Below are positions 38,234 through 51,360 of a stretch of 64,000 nucleotides of DNA, one piece after another; the stretch's first letter is position 1; each line of letters starts with the position of its first letter. The notes under the pieces are model-generated. The model had not been told where the DNA came from, searched no databases, and saw only the letters and a program-made list of their open reading frames with translations. Both the position numbers and the translations under genes were made by a program. The DNA is from Epiperipatus broadwayi (lineage: Eukaryota; Onychophora; Udeonychophora; Euonychophora; Peripatidae). Location: positions 1,056,001-1,120,000 of the forward strand of contig JAQFVV010000281.1 in the NCBI GenBank assembly GCA_028023455.1, given 5' to 3'.

Positions 38234-39627
38234 GTAGGTATATTAACAACTTTTTAGGTAATAGATATTTATTACTAGTATTATCACAGCAATCAATATT
38301 TTTAAAAAAAATCTAATTATCTATTAAGATTTTCATTAATTATAAATATAGACAAAATATTTAACACAATTCAAATAAATATTCTCAATTCTTATCACAT
38401 ACACATTTCAAATCTTCAATTTCTTTTAGTTAGGCAAAACATCGTTTGTTTTATAAAAATCATCGTCTTCAGTTTCATAATTCCAGACTGTCCATGATAT
38501 AGTACATAATGTTTTCCAACCCGTATTTTTGCTAAATACTTTTTTTTTAAATTTGAATCAAGTCTAAATAAATATCTTAATGATCTCCCCCTCAAAGTGA
38601 TATCTAACGTAATTTTCTCCCAAGAACAACACTGTGTTTAACATTTATTAAAGTTCCACAATCTCTCTTAAATAAATATTCAGATTATTATTATCTAAAA
38701 CATATTATTGGAAAGTAACAATACGATTGATCATTTTTCTCGAATTGCAAGTGATATAAAACCACTTATTATCATAATTATAAAAATTCCAGCGGATTGA
38801 GGGAGTACCCACATGATAAAAATACAGAAGGTCGTAACCAAACATAAATTTAGATTTCAAATCAGTTTTATGAACGAATATTACAATCGGAATAGATTGA
38901 TGGTGTTTTACAAGCTTGAAGAGATGTATGAAATTTTAGTGATAAAGTTACATCTCCAAATTCTTATTTGTTTTCTTACAAGTGTAAAAATCATCAATTT
39001 TTTAAAAATTCATTGTTGTATGATTTACTACATCAAACATTGAAGCGTTCGAATCAGCAGCAATAATTAGCATGAACGGAAATTGTTATTGTTTATAGTT
39101 AATTACATTATATTCATTATTGAATAGAAAGCATCCCACTTGTGGGTTTCGTAAATAAAAATAAATTGTTTTGCTGTGACACAAATACAAGAAGAGTGAC
39201 ACAAAAATCTTGATTTTTGATGCAGATTTTTGTGATGTAGTTTCAGTTAATATAAACTTTGTTCATCGAACTTTACTATAATAAACATTTCTGATAAGAG
39301 CAAAATGTTCTTATGTAGAAAAACTGTGGGCCAATTAAATAGAAAACCATAACAAATAAAGACAATAAAAAATTATGACTTTGGTTTATATGTAGGAGAA
39401 GGTAAAAGTTTTATATTAATCGCCTTTTCTAAGCACAAATTTATATTTGTTTTGTGAAAGTATAACATTTTAGATAGTTTTAACCATTTTTATATCTGTA
39501 TTAATAATCTGAGTAATGTATTTTAAATTCTTAACATCTCACTTGGGAATAACAAAATTTATTTTTGATCTTTCAAAAAATAACAAAAAAATAAATAAAT
39601 TGAATTTTAGCTTTAAACAAGTGTAAT

Positions 39628-39731
39628 ATGGTAGCCGAGAGGTCAGCGCAGCGGTCTTGCAATCAGTTTCTTGCAGACAGTTGTCGCGGGTTCGCTTCCG
39701 GCCGATGCTTTGACATTTGAAAAAAAAAAAT
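39628..39731 (+). mobile_element. tRNA-derived SINE in unit U2
   Basis: It contains a pol III A box-like TGGTAGCCGAGAGG at 39629-39642 and a B box-like GGGTTCGCTTCC at about 39688-39699, ends in an A run, and is flanked by AAGTGTAAT (39619-39627) and AAGTTTAAT (39732-39740), a near-perfect 9-bp target duplication. The head resembles a class II (Ser/Leu-like) tRNA. It is the fullest copy; the orthologous insertions in U3, U5 and U7 have an internal deletion between the boxes. Confidence 0.82.
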
Positions 39732-40148
39732 AAGTTTAATAATTTCTCACTATATAAAAAATAGTTTGCAGCTGTTTGGATTGTTATTTACAAGATTATC
39801 ATTTGGCAATGAATTTGTATCAGAAATATTATGTTTATAGAAAGATTTGATGAAATAAACCTTGCTTTGATTGTCAACAAAGATAATAGACATTGAGTGC
39901 CGTCGTTGAATAGACATAAATAACTATTCAATAAAAATGCATCTTGAGATTTATTTGCATTTTTGGAGTACCTCTTACTAAATCTTACCTTTAGGGAACA
40001 AGAAATTAGCGTTCAAAAGATTCAAATATTACTACTGTTATAGAAATAGCACAAATTAAAAATTTTATATAGACATTAACAAAGTAATTATATAACATTT
40101 ATAATAAAGACACAAAAGAATTATTTTATTCATTTTTTTATTTTTTAG

Positions 40149-40310
40149 AAACAACTTCCTCTTCCATAAAAACTACAAGTAAGTATCAACACAAATATGT
40201 TCTATTTGACTGTTATTTAAAATAAGTGAAAATGTTTGATATTATTCTTGTAATTTTAAAATTATATTTCATTTTTTCAGCATCTCCTTCTTCAACATCC
40301 TCTACTGAAG
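40149..40310 (+). CDS. Micro-exon pair 4 (type I)
   Basis: Exon A 40149-40178 encodes ETTSSSIKTT, exon B 40281-40310 encodes TSPSSTSSTE. All four splice sites are consensus (TTTTAG, GTAAGT, TTTCAG, GTAGGT). This is the type I consensus. Confidence 0.65.
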
Positions 40311-41582
40311 GTAGGTATATTAACAACGTTTTATATAAGTGGTGTTTATTGTTATCAAATTTGTTTTGCGAACATTATTCAAAAATAATCTTTATTGGGT
40401 AAAAAAAACTTTATATAATTATAAATATAGACGAAAAAATGTATACAATTCAGATAAATATATTTTGTTTAAATATTACACTTTTTAGAATGTTCAACTT
40501 TTTTTAGTTAAGCAAAAGAATTTTACGTTTTATAAGCATTACCATCATTTAATATTTTTCAACCTGTATTTTTCTAAATACATTTTTTTTTTAAATTGAG
40601 TCTTAATTATTTCCATCTGGCAGAGATAACTAATACGATTTATTCTATCTATGCAATTCTGGTTTAATAACTATTTATGTCCTACAATCTATATTATATA
40701 CTGAGAGCATTAACATCTGCAACATGGTATTTCAGGGTAAGAATTAGATTCATTGCCATTTCCAGAGTACATCTTAAATTGATATAAAACATTTTTCTAT
40801 TATAAAAATTTCACCGGATTGAGGAAATATTTACATAACAAACGTAAAGGTAAAGATGACCGCATTAGATGACAAATTTAAATTTGACCGAAAAGATTCA
40901 ATCTTATGAAAGTTTTTGGAATTTTGAAAACGGAAGCAGATCGGAATATTTTTTGTAATATTGAAGAGTTTTAGGAAACAGTAGTGACATAATTCCAGCT
41001 AGATAACTATTATTTTTTTACATATAGAAAAATAGTATTTTTCCAATTTATTTTATATAATACATATCTCAATGAAAACATACAAAGAAAAAATAGCTTT
41101 TCTATCAGGCTTATATCCTGACCAATACATTTATACATCTCAAAATCAGATTATCCAACTCTATTTTTGAACTTCCAAAGAAAAAACAATATTAAATTCA
41201 GTTTTTCTTTCAATGCATCTAATAATTTCTCATTCCATAAACCATAGTTTGTAAACATTTGCATTTCTCTTATAAGATTGTCATTCGCAATAAACGCATG
41301 GCAGAAATTTGATCTTCTAGAATGATATGAGAAAATACGATTGCATTAATAGAGTACAAAATTATTAGACATCTTTAGTGCAATTATTTGAATAGATTGA
41401 AGAAATATTTCAATAAAATTGGTTTTAAGATATATTTTCATTTTATAGTACATGCAACTATATACTTACAGTAATATCCATACTACAAATTTAAAATTTA
41501 AGTACATGTTAACAAATATAATTGCTATAACACTTATAAAAATGGTATACTTACATTTTCTTACTCATTTTTTATTCATTAG

Positions 41583-41742
41583 AAACAACTCCGTCTTCCC
41601 CTAGCACTATTAGTAAGTACGAAAATTTGTAGCTCTCTTTGATTGCTAATAAAATGACTGAAAACTTCTGGAAATATTTTTGTAATTTCAAAATAACATT
41701 TTATATTTTCAGCATCTCCTACTTCAACATCATCTACTGAAG
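41583..41742 (+). CDS. Micro-exon pair 5 (type II)
   Basis: Exon A 41583-41612 encodes ETTPSSPSTI, exon B 41713-41742 encodes TSPTSTSSTE. Splice sites intact (ATTAG, GTAAGT, TTTTCAG, GTAGGT). The Ser to Pro and Arg to Ser changes in A recur in pair 9, linking these units. Confidence 0.62.
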
Positions 41743-43130
41743 GTAGGTGTGTTAACAACTTTTTAGATAATAGATATTTATTACTAGTATGGTCGCAGCA
41801 ATCAATATATTAAAAAAATCTAATTATCAATTAACAATTTTATTAATTATAAATATAGACAAAATATTTAACACAATTCAAATAAATATTCTTCATTTTT
41901 ATCACATACACTTTTTTAAATCTTCAATTTCTTTTAGTTAGGCAAAACATCGTTCGTTTTATAAAAATCATCATCGTCTTCAGTTTCGTAATTCCAGACT
42001 GCCCATGATATTTTACATAATGTTTTCTAACCCGTATTTTTGCGAAATAGTTTTTTTTAAAATATAAGTCAGGTGTAAATAAATATCTTAATGAACTCCT
42101 CTTCACACAAATATCTGATGTAATTTTTTCCCAAGAACAACGCTGTGTTTAACATTTAGTTATGTTCCACCCTCTCCCTTAAATAAATATTCAGATTATT
42201 ACCATCTAAAACATGATCTTGAAAAGTAATAATACGACTGATCGTCTTTCTAGAGTGCAAGTGATATAAAGCAACTTATTATCATAATTATAAAATTTCC
42301 ACCGGATTACATGATAAAAATACAGAAGGTCGTAACCAACGATAAATTTAGATTTAAACTCAGTTTTAAGAACGAATATTACAATCGAAATAGATTGATG
42401 GTGTTTTATAAGATTGAAGAGATGTTGGAAATTTTAATGATAAAATTCCATACCAAACTCTCATTTGTTTTTTTTTTACAAGTGTAAAATTCATCAATTA
42501 TTTGAAAAATCATTGTTGTATGATTTAACTGCATCAAAAATTGAAAAGTTGGAAGCAGCAACATTAATTAGCATGAACGGAAATTGTTATTGTTTATAGT
42601 AAAATTACTTTATTTTCATTATTGAATAGAAAGCATCCCAATTGTGGGTTTTGTAAATAAATAAAAAATTGTTTTCCTGTGACAGAAATACAAGAAGAGT
42701 GGCATAAAAGTCTTGATTTAGATGAAGATTTTTGTGAGGGAGTTTCAGTTATATTTAAACTTTGTTCATCGAACTTTACTATTATAAAAATTTCTGATTA
42801 GAGAAAAAATGTTATTACGTAAAAACACTGCGTGCCAATTAAATTGAAAACCTTGACAATTAAAGACAAGAATTAATTATAGCTTTGGTTTATATGTAGG
42901 AAAAGGTAAAAGTCATATATTAAAAGCTTTTCTATACACAAATTTATAGTTGTTTTGTGAAAGTATAACATTTTAGATAGTTTTAATCATTTTTCTACTT
43001 GTATTAATAATCTGAGTAAGGTATTTTAAATTCTTAACATCTCACTTAAGAATATCAAACTTTACTTTTGATCTTCCAAAAAATAACAAAAACAACAATT
43101 AATTGAATTTTAGGTTTAAATAAGTATAAT

Positions 43131-43223
43131 ATGGTAGCCGAGAGCCACCTTGCAAGCAGTGTCTTGTAAACAGTTGTCGCGGGTTCACTATCCGGCCGAC
43201 GCTTTGATGTATGGAAAAAAAAT
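43131..43223 (+). mobile_element. tRNA-derived SINE in unit U3
   Basis: Same insertion site as in U2, flanked by AGTATAAT on both sides (43123-43130 and 43225-43232). About a dozen bases after the A box are lost and the B box reads GGGTTCACTATCC. Confidence 0.8.
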
Positions 43224-43638
43224 GAGTATAATACTTTTCACTATGTAAAAGATAGTTTGTAAATATTTGGATTTTTAATTACAAAATTATCATTTGGCAA
43301 TGAATTTCCATCGAAATATTACGCTTATAGAATGATTTGATGAAATAAACCTTGCTTTGATCGTCAACAAAGATAATAGACATTGAGTGCCGCCGTTGAA
43401 TAGACATAAATAACTATTCAATAAAAATCCATCTTCAGATTCATTTGCATTTTTGGAGTACCTCTTACTAAATCTTACCTTTAGGGAACAAGAAATTAGC
43501 GGTCAAAACATTCAAATATTACTACTGTTATAGAAATACCACAAATTAAAATTTTTATGTAGATATTAACAAAATCATTACTATAAAAGTTATAATAAAG
43601 GCACAAAAGAATTATTTTATTCATTTTTTATTTTTTAG

Positions 43639-43800
43639 AAATAACTTCCTCTTCCATAAACACGACAAGTAAGTATCAACACAAATATGTTCTATTTGAC
43701 TGTTATTTCAAATAAATGAAAAGATTTGATATTATTCTTGTAATTTTAAAATTGTATTTTATTTTTTCAGCATCCCCTTCTTCAACTTCCTCTAGGGAAG
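43639..43800 (+). CDS. Micro-exon pair 6 (type I)
   Basis: Exon A 43639-43668 encodes EITSSSINTT, exon B 43771-43800 encodes TSPSSTSSRE. Splice sites intact. The B change Thr to Arg (AGG) and its silent third-position differences are shared only with pair 10, marking the later block duplication. Confidence 0.62.
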
Positions 43801-45050
43801 GTAGGTATATTAACAACGTTTTATATAAGTGGTGTTTATTATTATCAAATTTGTTTTGCTAACATTATTCAAAAATAGACTTTATTGGGTAAAAAAAAAC
43901 TTTATGTAATTATAAATATAGACAAAAATGTATACAATTCAGATAAATATCTTTTGTTTAAAGAGTACACTTTTTAGAATCTTCAATATTTTTTAGTTAT
44001 GCAAAAGAATCTTATGTTTTATAAGCATTTACAACATTTAATATTTTTCTACCTGTATTTTTCTAAATACATTTTTTTTAAAATTGAGTCTTAATTATTT
44101 CCACCTGGCAGAGATAACTAATACTATTTATTCTCTTTGTGCAAATCTGGTTTAATAACTATTTATGTCCTACAATCTATATTATATACTGAGAGCATTA
44201 AAATCTGCAAAATGATATTTGAAGGTAAGAATTAGTGTCCTTGCCATTTCCAGAGTATGTCTTAAATTGATATAATACAATTTTTTATTATAATTATACA
44301 AATTTCATCGGATTGAGGGAATAATTACAAAAGAAACGAAAAGGTAAAGATGACCGCATTAGATGATAAATTTAAATTTGACCAAAAATATTTAATCTTA
44401 TGAAAGTTCTTGGAATTTTGACAACGGAAACAGATCGGCACTTTTTTTGTAATATTGAAAAGTTTTAGGAAACAGTAGTGATATAATTCCAGCTAAATAA
44501 CTGTTATTTTTTTTACAAATAGAAAAATTGAATTTTTTTTACAATTTAATGTATATAATACACAACTCAATGGAAACATACAAAGAAGAAATAGCTTTTC
44601 TATCAGACTTATATCCTCACCTATGCATTTATACAACTCAAAATCTCACTCATGATTATCCAATTCTACTTTTGAACTTCAAAAAAAAATTATTAAATTC
44701 AGTTTTGCTTTCAATATGTATAATAATTTTCATTCTATAAACCATAGTTTGTAAACATTTGCATTTCTAGTATAAGATTGTCATTGGCAATAAACGCACG
44801 GCAGATATTTGATCTTCTACAATGATTTGAGATAATACGATTACATTAATAGAGTACAAAATTATTAGACATTTAGTGAAATTATTTGAATAGATAAAAA
44901 AACATTTTTTAAAGATATATTTGCATTTTTATCGTACTATTGTTATATAATACTACAAATTTAAAATTTAAGTATATACAAATAAACACAATTGCCAAAA
45001 CAATTATAAATATGGTATACTTACATTCTTTACTCATTTTTTATTTATTA

Positions 45051-45211
45051 AAACAAGTTCATTTCCTCCTAGAACTATTAGTAAGTACCACTATTTGTAC
45101 GCTCTCTGTGATTGCTAATAAAATGACTGATAACTTCTGGTAACATTCTTGGAATTTCAAACTTATATTTTATGTTCTCAGCATCTTCTACTTCAACATC
45201 GTCTACTGAAG
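45051..45211 (+). CDS. Micro-exon pair 7 (type II), exon A acceptor lost
   Basis: Exon A would be 45051-45080 with donor GTAAGT intact, but its acceptor AG has been destroyed by loss of one G (TTATTAAAACAAG instead of TTATTAGAAACAAC), so it is probably skipped. Its frame is still open (ETSSFPPRTI). Exon B 45182-45211 has acceptor TTCTCAG and donor GTAGGT and encodes TSSTSTSSTE. Because exons are 30 nt and phase 1-1, skipping A keeps the frame. Confidence 0.55.
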
Positions 45212-46995
45212 GTAGGTCTGTTAACAACTTTATAGATAATAGATATTTTTTACTAGTATCGTCACAGGAATCAATATGTTAAAAAAAATCTAATTATCAA
45301 TTAACATTTTATGGTTAAAACATTTTCATTAATTATAAATATAGACAAAATATTTAACACAATTCAAATAAATATTCTCCATTCTTATCACATCCACTTT
45401 TTTAAATCTTCAATTTCTTTTAGTTGGGCAAAATATCGTACTTTTATAAAAATCATCATCTTCAGTCTCATAATTCCAGACTGTCCAAGATATATTACAT
45501 AATATTTTCCAAACCGTATTTTTGCTAAATAGCTTTTTTAAAAATTTGACTCAAGTGTAAATAAATAACTTAATTACCTGGATGTTACACAGATATTTTA
45601 TGAATTTTTGCCCAAGAACAACGCTGTGTTTAACATTTATTTATGTTCAACAATCTCTGTCAATTAAATATTAGATCATTACTATCTACAACATGATATT
45701 AGAAAATAACAATAAGATTGGTCATCTTTCTAGAGTGCAAGTGGTATAACATAACTTATTGTCAAACTCATAAAATTTTTACCGGATTGAATGAGTACGT
45801 ACATGATAAAAATACAGAAGGTCGTAACCAAAAAGAAATTTAGAATTAAAATCAATTTTATGAACGAATATTACAATCGGAATTGATTGATGGTGTTTTA
45901 TAAGATTGAAGAGATGTTTAAAATTCTAGTGATAAACTTACATCTCCAAACTCTTATTTGGTTTTTACAAATGTAAATATCATTTTTTTGAAAAATCATT
46001 GTTGTATGATTTAACTGCATCAAATATTGAAGCGTTCGAATCCGCAATAATAACTAGCATGAACGAAAATTGTTATTATTTATAGTAAAATTACTTTATT
46101 TTCATAATTGAATAGAAAGCATCTCATTTGTGGGTTTCGTAAATAAAAAACAAAATTTGATTTGCTGTGATACAAATACAAGAAAAGTGACATAATAATA
46201 TTTATTTAGATGAAGATTTTTGTGATGTTGTTTCATTTAATTTAAACGTTTTTTCATCGACCTTTACTATAATAAAAATTTCTGATAAGAGAAATATGTT
46301 ATTATGTAGAAAAACTGTGGGCAAATTAAATTGAAAACCCTGACAAATAAAGACAAGAATTAATTATGACTTTGGTTTATATGTAAGAACAGTGAAAGTC
46401 ATATATTAAAAGCCTTTTCTAAGCACAAATTTATATTTGTTTTGTGAAAGTATAACATTATGGATAGTTTTAATCATATTTATATCTGGATTAATAATCT
46501 GAGTAATGTATTTTAAATTCTTAACAACTCACTTGGGAATATCGAACTTTATTTTTGATCTTCCAAAAATAACAAAAACAACAATAAATTGAATTTTAGG
46601 TTTAAATATGTATAATAATTTGTCATCATATAAAAGATTGTTTGTAACTATTTGGATATTTACTTAGAAGATTATCATTTGGCAATGAATTTGTATCAGA
46701 AATAGAATGCTTATAGAATGATTTGATGAAAGAAACCTTGCTTTGATAGTCAAGAAAGATAATAGACATTGAATGCAGCCGTTGAAAAAGACAGACATAA
46801 CTATTCACTAGAAATCCATCTTCAGATTTATTTGCATTTTTGGAGTACCTGTTACTAAATTTTACCGTTAGGGAACAAGAAATTAGCGTTCAAATGATTC
46901 AAATATTAGTACTATTATAAAAATGCCACAAATTAAAAATTTTATATAGATATTAATAAAATCATTACTATAAAATTTATGATAAAGGCGCAAAA

Positions 46996-47340
46996 AAAAA
47001 TATTTCTTTAAGCACAATTCGAGTTTTTGGATTTAACTTGAAATAAAAGCATGGGGAAGGAGATCTAGAAATTAATTAGGTCAACCCCTTGTTATAAAAA
47101 ATAGCGATTTATTAAATTAGTTTTTAGACACAAGTTAAATCTGAGAACCCCAATTGTGGTTAAAGAAATAATTTAATTTTTTTATTTTTAGGCATAGTCA
47201 TTAAAAGCATTTAATATATATATATTTGAAATCTCAATTATATATTATTAATCTATAGTAATACTAATATTAAAATATTTTACTTTATAAATGCTTTCAA
47301 GACAAATAAAAAACATATTTTGATACTTTAAAAAAAAAAA
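46996..47340 (+). mobile_element. Polyadenylated insertion in unit U4
   Basis: Other units read GGCACAAAAGAATTATTTTATTC; here about 345 bp beginning near AAGCACAATTCGAGTTTTTGG and ending in an A run separate GCGCAAAA from GAATTATTTT. The tail suggests a retroposed sequence; no pol III boxes are seen. Its 3' end abuts the acceptor pyrimidine tract of pair 8. Confidence 0.65.
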
Positions 47341-47370
47341 GAATTATTTTATTCATTTTTTATTTCTTAG

Positions 47371-47532
47371 AAACAACTTCCTCTTCCATAAAAACTACAT
47401 GTAAGTATCAACACAAATATGTTCTATTTGATTGTTATTTCTAATAAATGAAAAGGTTTGATATTATTTTTGTAATTTTAAAAGTATATTTCATTTTTTC
47501 AGCATCTCCTTCTTCAACTTCATCTACTACAG
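47371..47532 (+). CDS. Micro-exon pair 8 (type I)
   Basis: Exon A 47371-47400 (acceptor TTTCTTAG, donor GTAAGT) encodes ETTSSSIKTT but ends in T instead of A, so the split codon with B is TCA (Ser) instead of ACA (Thr). Exon B 47503-47532 then encodes SPSSTSSTT and ends ACAG before GTAGGT, replacing the usual final Glu. Preceded by the polyadenylated insertion at 46996-47340, which stops just before the acceptor pyrimidine tract. Confidence 0.6.
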
Positions 47533-47733
47533 GTAGGTATTTTAACAACGTTTTATATAAGTGATGTTTATTATTATCAAATTTGTTTTGCGAACATTAT
47601 TCAAAAATAATCTTTATTGGATAAAAAAAACTTTATATAATTATAAATATTGACGAAAAAATCTATACAATTCAGATAAATATCTTTTGTTTAAAGAGTA
47701 CATGTTTTAGAATCTTCAACTTTTTTTAGTTAA

Positions 47734-48219
47734 TATACAAATTAAAAGCGTATGCAACACTTGAAAGAGAAGCTATACCGATTCCAAAAATTATTATGCG
47801 CTAAGCGCTGTCGAGGCCATTTGCCTCATTCATAGCGGTAATGTGAGATGCAGAATGGGGAAATAGGGCCAGAAAACAAAGCGGTATACAAAACGTATGC
47901 AAATGAGCTAGATAGTCCAACGTTTGGAGATGTGAAAGCAGGTGTCGCTTCTATTTATAGCGCTATTATTACTATTAATGAAATATGCTTCTCTGATTTT
48001 CCGTTTGATGTCATTTGCATACGTTTTGCATACCGCTTTGTTTTCTTGCCCTATTTCCTCATTCTGCATCTCACATTACCGCTATGAATATGAGGCAAAT
48101 GGCCTCGAAAGCGCTTAGCGCATAATAATTTTTGGAATCGGTATAGCTTCTCTTTCAAGTGTTGCATACGCTTTTAATTTGTATATGAAAATATCGAGGG
48201 AGAAGTTTAAAATCTGTAT
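47734..48219. mobile_element. Foldback element in unit U4
   Basis: Arms 47734-47907 and 48011-48187 are inverted repeats of about 175 bp starting TATACAAATTAAAAGCGTAT; the loop is about 100 bp. A short tail (TGAAAATATCGAGGGAGAAG...) follows the right arm, and TTTTTTTAGTTAA occurs on both sides (47721-47733 and 48220-48232), as if the target were duplicated. It is less A+T-rich than its surroundings. An open frame through it (47848-48087) is an artefact of the palindrome. Confidence 0.78.
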
Positions 48220-49308
48220 TTTTTTTAGTTAAGCAAAAGAATCTTACGTTTTATAAGCATTACCAACATTTAATATTTTCCAACCTGTATTTTTCTAAAT
48301 GAATTTTTTTTAAATTTAGTCTTAATTATTTTCACCTCCCAGGGATAACTAATACGATTTAGTCTCTATGTGCAATTCTGGTTTAATAACTATTTATGTC
48401 CTACAATCTATATTATATACTGAGAGAATTAACATCTGCAACATGATATTTGAAGTTAAGAATTAGATTCATTGCCATTTCCAGTGTAAATCTTAAATTG
48501 ATATAACACAAATTATTATTATAATTATAATAATTTCACCCGAGTGAGAGTATATTTACAAAACAAACGTAAAGATGACAGCATTAGATGATAAATTTAA
48601 ATTTGACCGAAAATATTCAATCTTATGTAAGTTCTTGGAATTTTGAAAACGGTAACAGATTAGAACTTTTTTTGTAACATTGAACAGTTTTAGGAAACTG
48701 TAGTGATATCATTCCAGCTAGATAAATATAATTTTTTTACAAATAGAAAAATAGTATTTTTTCGAATTTATTTTATATATTACACAACTCAATGAAAACA
48801 CACAAAGAAAAAATAGCTTTTCTATCAGTCTTATATCCTGACCAATGCATTTATACAGCTCAAAAACTCGCTCATGATTATCCAACTCTATTTTTGAACT
48901 TCCAAAAAAAAAAAGAATATTAAATTCAGTTTTGCTTTCAATACGTATAATAATTTCTCATTGTATAAACCATAGTTTGTAAACATTTGCATTTTTATTA
49001 TAAGATTATCATCGGCAATAAACGCATGAGAAATTTGATCTTCGAGAATGATTTGAGTAAATACGATTACATTAATAGAGTACAAAATTATTAGACATCT
49101 TTAGTGCAATTATTTGAATAGATTGAAGAAATATTTCAATAAAATTGGTTTTAAGATATATTTTCATTTTATAGTACATGCAACTATATACTTACTGTAA
49201 TATCCATATTACAAATTTAAAATTTAAGTACATGTAAACAAATATAATTGCTATAACACTTATAAAAATGGTATACTTACATTTTCTTACTCATTTTTTA
49301 TTCATTAG

Positions 49309-49467
49309 AAACAACTCCGTCTTCCCCTAGCACTATTAGTAAGTACCAAAATTTGTAGCTCTCTTTGATTGCTAATAAAATGACTGAAAACTTCAGGAAA
49401 TATTTTTGTAATTTCAAAATAACTTTTATATTTTCAGCATCTCCTACTTCAATATCGTCTACTGAAG
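49309..49467 (+). CDS. Micro-exon pair 9 (type II)
   Basis: Exon A 49309-49338 encodes ETTPSSPSTI as in pair 5; exon B 49438-49467 encodes TSPTSISSTE. Splice sites intact (ATTAG, GTAAGT, TTTTCAG, GTAGGT). Confidence 0.62.
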
Positions 49468-50035
49468 GTAGGTGTATTAACAACTTTTTAGATAATAGAT
49501 ATTTATTACTAGTATTGTTGCAGCAATCAATATATTAAAAAAATCTAATTATCAATTAACAATTTTATTAATTATAAATATAGACAAAATATTTAACACA
49601 ATTCAAATAAATATTCTCCATTCTTATCACATACACTTTTTTAAATCTTCAATTTGTTTTAGTTAGGCAAAACATCGATCGTTTTATAAAAATCATCATC
49701 GTCTTCAGTTTCGTAATTCCAAAATGGCCATGATATTTTACATAATGTTTTCCAACCCGTATTTTTGCGAAATAGTTTTTTTTTTAAAATATAAGTCAGG
49801 TGTAAATAAATATCTTAATGATCTCCTCTTCACACAAATATCTGATGTATTTTTTCCCAGAACAACGCTGTGTTTAACATTTATTTATGTTCCACTCTCT
49901 CCCTTAAATAAATATTCAGATTATTACTATCTAAAACATAATCTTGGAAAATAATAATACGATTGATCGTCTTTCTAGAGTGCAAGTGATATAAAGCAAC
50001 TTATTATCATAATTATAAAATTTCCACCGGATTAT

Positions 50036-50323
50036 ATGATAAAAATACAGAAGGTCGTAACCAACGATAAATTTAGATTTAAACTCAGTTTTAAGAACGA
50101 ATATTACAATCGGAATAGATTGATGGTGTTTTATAAGATTGAAGAGATGTTGAAAATTTTAGTGATAAAATTCCATACCAAACTCTCATTTGTTTTTTTT
50201 ACAAGTATAAAATTCATCAATTTTTTTGAAAAATCATTGTTCTATGATTTAACTGCATCAAAAATTGAAAAGTTGGAAGCAGCAACATTCATTAGCATGA
50301 ACGGAAATTGTTATCGTTTATAG
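50036..50323 (+). pseudogene. Recurrent decayed ORF of the array units (best copy)
   Basis: Each unit starts with an A+T-rich stretch readable in one frame after AATACAG: KVVTNDKFRF, then NEYYNRNRLMVFYKIEEM, a hydrophobic/aromatic middle and LEAATFISMNGNCYRL before a TAG. This copy is open for 95 codons; other copies at about 33545-33825, 35471-35755, 38813-39100, 42312-42600, 45812-46085, 52770-53045, 56950-57230 and 61835-62120 carry frameshifts or stops. A more degraded version opens each type II half (for example 37390-37570, 40855-41040). It may be a dead exon lying downstream of the repeat exons in an ancestral gene. No domain can be named with confidence. Confidence 0.4.
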
Positions 50324-50854
50324 TAAAACTACTTTATTTTATTATTGAATAGAAAGCATCCCAATTGTGGGTTTTGTAAATAAATAAAAAATTATTTTCC
50401 TGTGACACAAATACAAGAAAAGTGGCATAAAAGTCTTGATTTAGATGAAGATTTTTGTGAGATAGTTTCAGTTATATTTAAACTTTGTTCATCGAACTTT
50501 ACTATTATAAAAATTTCTGATAAGAGAAAAAATGTTATTACGTAAAAACACTGTGTGCTAATTAAATTGAAAACCTTGACAATTAAAGACAAGAAATAAT
50601 TATAGCTTTGGTTTATATGTAGGAAAAGGTAAAAGTCATATATTAAAAGCTTTTTCTATACACAAATTTATAGTTGTTTTGTGAAAGTATAATATTTTAG
50701 ATATTTTTAATCATTTTTATACTTGTATTAATAATCTGAGTAAGGTATTTTAAATTTTTAACATGTCACTGGGAAATAACAAACTTTACTTTTGATCTTC
50801 CAAAATATAACAAAAACAACAATTAATTGAATTTTAGGTTTAAATAAGTATAAT

Positions 50855-50945
50855 ATGATAGCCGAGAGCCACCTTGCAAGCAGTGTCTTGTAAACAGTTG
50901 TCGCAGGTTCACTATCCGGCCGACGCTTTGATGTATGAAAAAAAT
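50855..50945 (+). mobile_element. tRNA-derived SINE in unit U5
   Basis: Same site and same internal deletion as in U3 (ATGATAGCCGAGAGCC...), with AAGTATAAT on both sides. It was copied with the two-unit block and not inserted anew. Confidence 0.8.
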
Positions 50946-51360
50946 AAGTATAATACTTTTCACTATGTAAAAGATAGTTTGTAAATATTTGGATTTTTAT
51001 TTACAAAATTATCATTTGACAATGAATTTCCATCGAAATATTACTCTTATAGAATGATTTGATGAAAAAATCCTTGCTTTGATCGTCAACAAAGATAATA
51101 GACATTGAGTGCCGCCGTTGAATAGACATAAATAACTATTCAATAAAAATCCATCTTAAAATTCATTTGCATTTTTGGAGTACCTCTTACTAAATCTTAC
51201 TTTTAGGGAACAAGAAATTAGCGGTCAAAACATTCAAATATTACTACTGTTATAGAAATACCACAAATTAAAATTTTTATGTAGATATTAACAAAATCAT
51301 TACTATAAAAGTTATAATAAAGGCACAAAAGAATTATTTTATTCATTTTTTATTTTTTAG

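Noticed and set aside
39628-39731. Possible tRNA gene
   Set aside because: A and B boxes are present but no cloverleaf can be formed over the whole length, and target duplications plus the A tail show a SINE.
47848-48087. Open frame in unit U4 and a related one at 54864-55058
   Set aside because: They read through the palindromic foldback element and are not in one frame between copies.
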